Below are positions 56,040 through 64,000 of a stretch of DNA of 64,000 nt, one piece after another. Source of the DNA: Eonycteris spelaea (Eukaryota; Chordata; Mammalia; Chiroptera; Pteropodidae); contig PUFA01000203.1 of assembly GCA_003508835.1 (NCBI GenBank), positions 186,001-250,000 on the forward strand. Reading direction: 5' to 3'. The translations under genes were made by a program, and so were the position numbers. The notes beneath the pieces are model-generated. The model was not told the DNA's origin. It searched no databases and saw nothing but the letters and a program-made list of their open reading frames with translations. The number at the start of each line of letters is the position of its first letter. The stretch's first letter is position 1.

Positions 56040-56130
56040 GGTGTGTGGATGGATGAACTGCAGTGGAAAACAAAGAGAGAGGAGGAGAGGGAGAGGGAAA
56101 GAGAGAGGGAGAGGGAGAGGGAGAGGGAGG
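56040..56130 (+). repeat. (GAGAGG)n purine repeat
   Basis: Tandem GAGAGG/GAGAGA units for about 60 bases. Confidence 0.85.
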
Positions 56131-56149
56131 GTTCAAGTTTTAGAAATTA

Positions 56150-56300
56150 ATGATCTGCTTCTCAGTTCAGGCTCTGCCACCTTGCAGCTCTGGCACCTTG
56201 GGAAAGTGACTTAACTTCTCTGAACCTCCATTATATGTGGAAAGGGCAGATAATGATAGATAGTTTTGTTGCCAAAATTCAATTGGACTATGAGATAATC
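56150..56300 (+). mobile_element. MIR SINE fragment
   Basis: GGCTCTGCCACCTTGCAGCT, GACTTAACTTCTCTGAACCT and a diverged TATGTGGAAAGGGCAGATAA form a MIR core in plus orientation. Confidence 0.8.
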
Positions 56301-56838
56301 TCCATAAATCTCTTGGTGTAATTAATGGCACATAAGGCAGAATAAACAGGGATGCTTTTTATTAAATTCAGTTTGTTTTTTTGTAGGGAAAATGTCTCCA
56401 GTCATGTAGATCCAAGTGGAGATATGGAGTACAGACAGACAGTGTGGACTGGAGACAAATTTGAGATTATTTATTCCGCCAGTTTGTAAACTAATATGAA
56501 TTGGGGGCTTCTATGTTTCTTTTCAACAAAGGAAACCATGGAAAGCATGAGAGCAACTGAGACCCCCGTCGGCAGGAAACAACGTCATTGGAACGCAAGA
56601 AGAGCAGAAGACGGCGCGGTGGACCCTGGTCGCGTTGCCCAGAAGGTCCCATCGCTGGGTAAATCCAGAGAGGCGTGGCCCCCACCATTTCTGGGTGGAG
56701 TCCTTCCTGTGCACCTCTGGGTCATATGGAGTTATTTTTCAAGTAGCATCAATTGAAAACTGGAAACTGGTAATGTGGTAGTACTTTGAAAGTAATATTT
56801 GCTTTTATTTTGAATGGGGAAAAAAGAAACAGCAAGCT

Positions 56839-56911
56839 GCCCTCTTAGCGCAGTAGGCAGCGCGTCAGTCTCATAATCTGAAGGTCCTGAGTTCGAGCCT
56901 CAGAGAGGGCA
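56839..56911 (+). tRNA. Elongator tRNA-Met (CAT)
   Basis: A 73-base elongator tRNA-Met with acceptor GCCCTCT/AGAGGGC, anticodon arm GTCAGTCTCATAATCTGAA and T arm CTGAG/CTCAG around TTCGAGC. It differs from the common human gene by one D-loop base (GTAGGC for GTGGGC). A TTTT lies about 11 bases downstream. Confidence 0.97.
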
Positions 56912-57720
56912 GTGCTGCTTTCTTTTGGAAACCTGGTCAGTTTGCCTGCCTGAACTGATGTCATGCTGGTCAGAAGAAAGGACATGTTCCTACCCCCAAC
57001 ATAGAGCACAAAGAAAGACAAGCAAATCCAGACAAATAAGCATTTCAAAACTCATCACACATGTGCTCAGAAGGGGCAAGTCACTTCTGTTATAATTTCT
57101 TCTTTCATTGGCCAGCGAGTATTTCTGGAGCACACACCTTATTATGGGACTTATCTGGGTACAGAGATTCAAGAGAGAAAAAAAATGTAAAACTTCCCTT
57201 CCTTCTGGAGCTACATCCCAGTTGGAAGGTGTGAGAGACAGACAAGAACTGAAGAGGAAGAAAATGCACAATAAGCTAAACAAGGAGGTGTCTCCTGTAG
57301 GGTCAGCGTTAGGTAGTAAAGGCTGGGGCATGTGGCGGTGGCACATTCAGCTTTCAGGGCAAGAGTGTTGATTAATTAGACAGGTGGCTTTATTGATAGA
57401 TAGATGAGAAGAGCTGAGTCCCCCCCCCAAAGCCCAACCCCTCAACCCTGCCCCCTGCAGTGCTGGCAAAAAGTGACCTTAGCAAGTGGCAGAACAGGAA
57501 GCCACAGACCTTGTTCCCTTACAGAGACACCACATAACAGTGCTCTATGGTCCCAAAAGCCTTTGGGAGGCCTCCAGAAACCAGTTAAGAGGTGCAGTTC
57601 CCAAGCAGACGTGAAGCCAGGAAGAGACACATTGAGATGGACGCGTCAGCCCATCGCACTCCACCTGGGATAGAGTTTCCTCCAAGCTGGCAGAAAGCAA
57701 GAGAGGAAGAGAGGGACAAA
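56912..57720. other. Intergenic with an old repeat
   Basis: An ancient interspersed repeat is likely at 57110-57290 (AGCGAGTATTTCTGGAGCAC, GGAGCTACATCCCAGTTGG). A C run follows near 57421. No gene is seen. Confidence 0.4.
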
Positions 57721-57724
57721 AGAA

Positions 57725-58105
57725 TTACAAGACACGCAATGAACAAAATGGCAAGTATCTATCAGTAAGTACTTTAAATATAAATGGAGAACGCCCTGAT
57801 CAAAAGACATATAGTGGCTAAATGGATTTTTTAAAAGTTCAAACTATATGCTGTCTACAAGAGACTCACTTTAGATGTAAAGACACACAGGCTGAAAGTC
57901 AAAGGATGGAAAAAGATATTCCGGGAAAATGGTAATCAAAACAGAGCAGGGGTGGCCGTAGTTGACTTTAAGTCAGCAACTGTCACAAGAGACAAAGAAA
58001 GATCATTATATGATGACAGTGTTAATTCACCAGGAAGATATAAAAAGAATACATACATGTCCACCTAATAGCAGAGTACCAAAATGTATAAAATATTGTC
58101 AAACA
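57725..58105 (+). mobile_element. LINE-1 ORF2 fragment
   Basis: CTACAAGAGACTCACTTTAG, AAAGACACACAGGCTGAAAG and GGATGGAAAAAGATATTCC are characteristic of the L1 ORF2 endonuclease-to-RT region, plus strand, followed by GCAGGGGTGGCCGTAGTTGA. It is decayed and truncated. Confidence 0.8.
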
Positions 58106-59490
58106 AAACACCAAGTCCCAGTGGGGTATGGATTTCGCTCTCTTAATTCAGAACTTGGTGCAAGCAGGAGTCCTTTATACTACTTTGTCACGATTCACCA
58201 GTCCAGTTTGGCTCATCAAAAAGTCTGTGGGATGTGGAAACTGGCAGTGGATTTTCACAGGCTGAATGTCAAGGTTCTGCTCTTGGTGCCTGTGACTCCA
58301 GATGTCATCACCATCACTGAGACACTGATAAGCCATACCAGAGACTGGTACGTTGTTATTGACTTAGCCAAAGCCTTCTTTATCTATTCCCTTGTGGCAT
58401 GAGGGTCAGAACTGATGTGTGTTCCCATGTATACTTTCACTATATCAATATACCAATCTATCTATCTATCTGATCTCAATTCCCCGCAATGTGCCACCAG
58501 TGATTGGGACTGGACTTTCAATAAGCCTAAGACCCCACAGAAGTTTTAAATATCCTGAGAGTAGGGTCCAGTGGGCTACAGGCCTGAATAAGGTGCAGGG
58601 CACAACACAGCAGGTGCAATTCTAGGGGCCATTTGGCCAAGAAGCCAAAGGCATGTCCCAGATTAAGTCAAACAAAATTTTTGGCTCTGGTGACACCCAC
58701 TGATAAAAAGGAAGTCCAACCACTAGCAGGCTTCTTTTGGTACTAGAGATAATGTGTGCCCCACCGGTGTGCTCTCTTGGCCCCCTTAGTCCAGGTGACC
58801 TGCAAAGCACCCAATTTTAAATAGAGGCTTCTGGAGCAGCAAACCCCCCACACGCTGATTAGGTTTGTGGCTTCAGGAAACTGCCACTGGGGTACACTGG
58901 CCTTATATTTTGCACCTAAGTTGCCTGGGACATCTATCAGATGCACTCCTTTTAAATAGCAACTCCTTGCTTGCACTTGGGTGCTGATGGAAACTGAATG
59001 TTTTATGGCTAGAGCGCAAGTGACAATGTGACCTGAACTTGCCATTCTTACTTGAGTGCTTTCAAACCTTGCCAATAAAATCACACAGGCTCAAATGGAA
59101 ATGGTACATGCAAGACCTGGCTCATTCCCTTGGGGTCAAGGGACCAGTAGACTCCATGAACAAATAGCTTACTAAAAGAGACCATGTGACCCGCTGGTGA
59201 TGCTTTGACCCCTCTTATGGGTCCCAGGGGCCGAAGATTCAGAAACATGCCTGCTGATCATATTGCACAGCTTACTGGTGGCTCTGTGAAACTAAAAGCA
59301 TATGGAGTCCATTTGACTGCAGCTACCATCTGGCCAAGCAATGGCCATCTTTTGACAGGGATTAAACATGGATGTTCCATGCAATGGGCCGAACTACATG
59401 TAGTGTCGATGGCCATTCAGGCCCCACTACACCATACCTTGCAACATTCTCACTGGGTCCTGGGCCAGTGCATAGCCATCTAGTTAGGAA
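58106..59490 (+). mobile_element. Decayed endogenous retrovirus pol (ERV-L-like)
   Basis: A broken pol gene of an old retrovirus-like element. In one frame an RT-like stretch has the LAVDFHRLN and VVIDLAKAFF motifs (the second is the DLANAFF motif of class III elements). Further right, in another frame, a TPTDKKEVQPLAGFF-like phrase is seen, and then an RNase H-like QWAELHVVSMAI segment at 59380-59420. Stops and frame shifts separate them. No gag, env or LTR pair is recognisable, so it cannot produce particles. It follows the L1 fragment in the same orientation. Confidence 0.75.
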
Positions 59491-59980
59491 AATGGCAATC
59501 GAATGACTGGACTGTCCCCATGTGAGGACAAGAACTGTAACTTTTCCCTGCCCAAGTAACACTACAATGGCCACCCTCTCGGGGCACATGGCGGACGTTC
59601 CATACCCTGTCACCCACCGGCCAATAGGGCCATCGAACGACGATATGACTGACTCAAAGAGCAGCTGAAGCAGGCGCCACAAACCCAGGCTCCAGGCCAA
59701 CTACCGCAGACCCAGGATGTCGACCCACCCGAACACATGGCCAGCCCGTGGCCCGGCCCCGAGGCCAGCTCCCACAAACCTAGGCTCCGTCTCTCCGCTC
59801 CCAGACCACCTAATGTAACCTCGACGCCCTCATCTTAACACCTTGAGAGCCTCCATTTCATCCTGATCCTTGGGGTGTTTTTATCATGATTGGCCACATC
59901 CGTCTCTGCGACTCTACTCCTGGCTCCAGTGCCCTTTCAACAGCCTTGAAGAAAGAGGACAAAAGTCCGAAACCGCAACA
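59491..59980. other. Flank between ERV relic and CpG island
   Basis: May contain more of the ERV-derived sequence (Pro/Gln-rich frame at 59640-59760), but no motif confirms it. Confidence 0.3.
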
Positions 59981-59984
59981 CGGC

Positions 59985-60570
59985 GGCTTTCTCCTACATC
60001 CGGGCCCTCCGCCGGGTCCGAGCCTGGCCCGTTCCCGCTGGTTCCGCCCAGCAACGCCCGGGGCCCTAGCGAGCATGCGCCCCCAGGGCCCCGCCCCTTC
60101 GCGAGGCTCGTTCTGATTGGCGCAGAGCCGGGGGTGGGCCGCCCCGTCTCCCGGAGCCGTGGCCACGTGACATGAGGGGCGGGCCGCGCCGCCGCGTCCA
60201 GCAGGGCTGAGAGCGTTCGCGTAGCCGGCCTGGTCGGCCCTGAGGCGTCCGCCCGCGGGCCTGGCCCTAGCGCTCCGGGCCGAGCCGCGCAGAGGGAGTT
60301 GCTTCTGGCTCTCGTCGGCCCCAGGTTTGCTTTCCCTCTTTCCCCGAGAGTGAGCCCTCAGGTCCACAACCGCGGAGCCTGTGGCGGCAGCGAAGCCCAG
60401 ATCCTAGTGTCCGAGAGTAACCGGAAGTGCCGCGGACGAGGGGCGGCGCTGCTGGCCGCGGGGTGAGCGCGGCCGCGGGGCCTGGGAGGGGACTGGCCTA
60501 CGCGGCCGGGATCCGGGAGGCGCGGCGGGGCCTGAGACCCGGCGGCCTCAGCCGGGTGGGGACAGCTCTG
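59985..60570 (+). promoter_or_regulatory. CpG-island promoter and probable noncoding first exon
   Basis: Dense CpG with GC boxes (GGGGCGGG near 60175), an inverted CCAAT (GATTGG near 60115) and an E-box CCACGTGACATGA near 60163. A good splice donor (GCCGCGGGGTGAGCG) lies near 60460, after a stretch resembling the 5' UTR exon of a zinc-finger gene. No coding frame of known family is seen in the window. In human, the next gene to the left of the histone pair is ZNF322 on the matching strand, so this may be its promoter. Confidence 0.5.
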
Positions 60571-61590
60571 TTCCTCGCTACCCCGCGGCTCTGGGACCCG
60601 CTGACCCCGGAGTGGAAGGCGGTCAATGAAAAGTTGAAAGCAGAGATGCTCAGTACGGTGGTTCCCGGAGATAATAATAGTAAACACTGCTGGGCACTTT
60701 CCTATGCGATGTTTGTCTTTCCTATTGGGGAAATCCCAAGTACATTGAGTGGAGTTCCCCTACCCCCCATTTTAATGCAGAGATTAGTTCTGTTGCATTT
60801 GAACCTACGTGCAGAAGAATCTGGTTTGTCTGATCATTCCATAAGCATTTTTGGAAACCTGAGTTATATACAACTTTATGTTATATACACGTATCAACTA
60901 CATCTTGGGGTTTATAATGGCAGAAGAATGGGTCCTTGAGCTTAGAGGTTGAGATAATACAAACAAAAACAATTAGCAGAAGAAGAAAAAATAAAACAAG
61001 TAAAACAGTACTCAGGACTTTTTTATGAAGTTAGTCACTATCCAGGATTCTTGATATTTTGTCTTGAACCAATGGCTACCAGTGGCAGGTACTTCTTGCA
61101 GGGTGGGAAGAGGTTAGATATGGCTGAAGGAGGCAGACCAGACTGGGGAATAACTGGGACCAATATTTAGATGTCCAGCTCCAGTAAAATTATAAATTCA
61201 AAAAAATTTATAAATTTCTACGTTGATTTTTTTTTTCCTCTAGGAGAGGGAAGAATTGTGTGTTGTAGATAGTTATATTTAGAGACGTTTTGGAGCCAGA
61301 AGGAAGACAGTCTTGAGTCTGTTATGGCAAGTGGCCTATCAGCTTCTGTTTCTATGTGGTAGATTTTGGAGGGGGAGGAGAGGGGTACTGGGGGAGAACA
61401 AGAAGGAATGGGAAAAGATACATGGAAAATGGAAGCAACCCTTTTTCAGCTTCTGAGATAGCAGAATGATAAAACTGGGCCCTAGTCTATCAATTTAAGC
61501 GTATTTTATACTCCTTTCCAGCATGCATATTCACAGTAGGCTTGTAGGTATTGCTTCTTGAGATTCCGCTCAATAAGGCAGTCTGCCCAA
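60571..61590. other. Probable first-intron sequence, no gene seen
   Basis: If the CpG island starts a rightward gene, this is its intron. No exon with a recognisable product is found. Confidence 0.35.
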
Positions 61591-61599
61591 TGCCTAGGC

Positions 61600-61800
61600 A
61601 GGCCCTGTGGCCAGAACATGGCAGTTTAAATCCCAGCTTCACTCCTTGCCAGCTGTGACATTGTCTGGGATTATTAACTGCCCTGAGCATCAGGCTTTCT
61701 ATCCATAAGGTGCAAACATTGGTATTAACACCTATTTCACAGAGTTCTTGGGAAGATTAAATGAGATAATCCACACAGTCAATGAAAAACAAGTGAAATA
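61600..61800 (+). mobile_element. MIR SINE fragment
   Basis: CAGCTTCACTCCTTGCCAGC, TCCATAAGGTGCAAACATTG and AAGATTAAATGAGATAATCC are the MIR sequence in order. Confidence 0.85.
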
Positions 61801-62189
61801 ATCTCTAGCCTAGGGCCTGATAGGGTAAGAATGACCTGTTTTTTAGATGATGCTCTATGGACAGTGTCTGCTTGTCCTACTGCTCTTTAACTATAAGGAC
61901 AACCTTGAGCTTTAAGTTCTGTGCTCCACCTGTGTGCTTGGACTTTTATTGCCTGCCTGCTTGCTCTGTGCACTCTGACCCTGGCCGTGGGAGAGAGGAC
62001 CAGTCTCTTCCCAGGATGAGGTAGGAGAAACCTCTTGAGGGAGGGTTCACTGAAGCCAAGATTTGAAGACTATATTTAGGTTTGCCAGATGGACCAGCCA
62101 GGGCTGCTAGCGTAGCCTCTTGTATTGCTACTGGGGTGCCAAGGATGAACAATGGCTCTTTTTTTTTTATTGTCCTGGTGTTTACTCAA

Positions 62190-62620
62190 TCTTATTTTTC
62201 ATTCATTCAACTAATATATTCTAGATGCTAGGGATATTGCAGTGAACAAAAGACTAAGTTCTAACCTAATGGACAATACATTCTAGTTGGAGAGACAAAC
62301 AAATTAACAAATGTAAAATGTATACCACAAAGTTGGGTGATGATAAGTACTGTGGAGAGAAATAAAACAGGATAAGAGAACATGGCTATTTTAGATAAAG
62401 TCAGGGTGTGCCTCTTTTTGAGGAAGGAATTTTCCATCAGCGACTTGAATCAAATAAAGGAGCAAGCTACCTGGGGGAAGAGTATTCTAGGCAGAAGGAG
62501 CATGTGCAGAGGTTCAGAGGTGGCTTGTGAGGTTGTAGATAGGTGGAGGTGCCCATTACATAGAGCAGTGAGAACTTTGCATTTGTTCTGAGTGTTACAG
62601 GAAACAGTTGTAGTTTTTTG
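62190..62620 (+). mobile_element. Ancient mammalian interspersed repeat
   Basis: ATTCATTCAACTAATATATT, GATATTGCAGTGAACAAAAG, ACATTCTAGTTGGAGAGACA, GTGATGATAAGTACTGTGGA and AGTATTCTAGGCAGAAGGAG belong to a well-known but old mammalian repeat. I do not name the subfamily. Confidence 0.6.
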
Positions 62621-63190
62621 AACTAGATAAGTGTTCTGGTCTACTTTGAGCTTTGACAACTAGACTGTATTTTATTTTCAAGGTGCTGACATCTAAAAGG
62701 CTTAGATATGAATAAGAATGTGATTTCCTTATTAGACTTTTTTTTTTCTTCTTCTTCTTCTTGGTACCTCACAGTTATTGGCTATTTAGGGTAAATATGT
62801 TACCCTGGGCTGATGACTATAGGGAATCCTCTGATTCATTCACCAGGCTATGACCAAACTTGGAGTCCTTTATTTCCTGCTCTATCCCCCTTTTGAACTT
62901 GACAGTAATACATGTCTTAAAAAGCCAGACTCTCGTGAGCCTCCCCAGGCTATTTGTATGCCTGCACATCGTTACTTAGTCATGATTCTGAATTTTTTTC
63001 TCATAATGTTTCTCCATAATTGCTTTTCTAGTATTTACATAATTTTTGTATTAATCATTAACATGCTGAGTTATTTTATGATTATTTAGTTAATTAGATT
63101 TTGAACAAGGGATTACACAAGAGGCAGGCATGGAAGATGGTCTCATTGAATGTTAGAATTTTTGTGAATGTGAAGATGGAACTAAGAAAA
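62621..63190. other. AT-rich sequence, no gene seen
   Basis: A CTT trinucleotide run lies near 62749 (TTCTTCTTCTTCTTCTTGG). Otherwise nothing is recognised. Confidence 0.3.
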
Positions 63191-63199
63191 TAATAAAAC

Positions 63200-63440
63200 T
63201 TGTCATTTTTTAAGCATCTTTTGGAACCCAGGCATTGAGCTGAGTCCTTTACTGACACTTCTCAGTTCCACTGCAACTCCCTGCAGCATGTAATTGTACC
63301 TTATCTACGTTATGGAAAGGGAAATTGAAGCTGAAGGACTTAAGGAACTTACCCAAGTTCTCACAGCTACAAAGAAGTACAGTGGGAACTTGAACCAAAA
63401 GCTGATTCCAGAGTTTGAACATTCAGTTTTAACTAGCAGG
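63200..63440 (-). mobile_element. MIR SINE fragment, reverse orientation
   Basis: GGAAAGGGAAATTGAAGCTG, AAGGAACTTACCCAAGTTCT and CACAGCTACAAAGAAGTAC are the reverse complement of the MIR core. Confidence 0.7.
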
Positions 63441-63479
63441 GTATACCAACTCTCAGCTACCATGGTCTTTAAAAAGCAA

Positions 63480-63990
63480 AATGAAATGCGTTTTAATTTT
63501 GAAATAATTTGAGACTTATAAAAAAGTTGCAAAATAGTACAAAGTATGCCCATACAGCCTTTGCCCATAGTCCCTAAATGTTAACATTTTACTATGTTGG
63601 CTTTATGATTCTGTCTATATCTCTCTATATACACATAAGTATGCATTTACATCTCACTTACCAATCCCTTTTCTAGAAACTGACTCTGAAGATACACTTC
63701 CAACAATATGAAAATACACATGGATAAAGTTATTCATCATAGAAGTGTTTGCAATTTGAAAATATTTGAAACAACTTAAATGCCCACATGGAAGAAGGTG
63801 GTTGAATAAATTTGGTATATTCACATACAAGGTGGTACTGTACAGCTGTGAAAGAATGAAGAAAACCTTTCGGAATGATATGGAGGGATTGCCAGGATAA
63901 ATTGTAAATCTTAAAAAGCAACAGTGTAAAAGAATGCTACATTTTGTGTAAGAATGTGGTGTTGGATTTTTGTTGGCCCTCTTCACATTG
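63480..63990 (+). mobile_element. Old LINE-1 3' region
   Basis: TTTGAAATAATTTGAGACTT with AAAAAAGTTGCAAAATAGTA, then AGTTATTCATCATAGAAGTG and TTAAATGCCCACATGGAAGA, match old L1M 3' regions. The element runs to the end of the window. Confidence 0.65.
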
Positions 63991-64000
63991 ATACTGATAT

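Noticed and set aside
57961..58402. A 146-residue frame as a host gene
   Set aside because: It crosses from L1 sequence into ERV-L-like RT and belongs to mobile-element relics.
60427..60939. A 170-residue plus-strand frame as a coding gene at the CpG island
   Set aside because: It reads through the likely splice donor near 60460 into ordinary intronic sequence and has no recognisable domain.

Overview
This is mammalian nuclear DNA from the region matching human 6p22.1 (extended MHC, histone gene cluster 1). The order and strands match that human interval in reverse: C2H2 zinc-finger gene (+), POM121L2 (+), PRSS16 (-), H2AC12 (-)/H2BC12 (+), H4C9 (-), H2AC11 (-)/H2BC11 (+), then a CpG-island promoter. 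tRNA genes and 5S rRNA-like copies are scattered through it. The L1 3' ends look laurasiatherian and bat-like. I saw no carnivore, ruminant, horse or primate SINEs, so a bat is my tentative guess; the species is not established.

Layout. 0-4 kb holds the last exon of a zinc-finger gene, a decayed zinc-finger copy and a GGGAT-type repeat. 4.5-8.7 kb holds a 5S-like sequence and the single-exon nucleoporin-like POM121L2. 10.9-16 kb holds old L1, initiator tRNA-Met and an orphan CpG island. 17.2-24.1 kb holds all twelve exons of the thymic serine protease PRSS16. 26-35.2 kb is a tRNA stretch (Ile x2, Leu, Thr, Val) with a second 5S-like copy. 38.4-46.9 kb holds five replication-dependent histone genes with stem-loop 3' ends. 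50.7-57 kb holds tRNA-Ser, tRNA-Ala, elongator tRNA-Met and a third 5S-like copy inside L1 sequence. 57.7-59.5 kb is an L1 fragment followed by a decayed ERV-L-like pol. At 60-60.6 kb a CpG island marks a gene running right (ZNF322 by position), and the rest is MIR/L1 sequence.

The histone genes supply S-phase nucleosome proteins from two divergent H2A/H2B promoters plus one H4 gene. The tRNA genes are independent Pol III units with internal A and B boxes.

The most notable pattern is a set of one-base length changes, mostly in short G/C runs, in genes that should be intact: both H2A genes, PRSS16, POM121L2, one tRNA-Ile and tRNA-Leu. Both H2B genes, H4 and seven of the nine tRNAs lack such changes. 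This may be residual consensus error in the assembly or real decay. I saw no clearly novel biological system.
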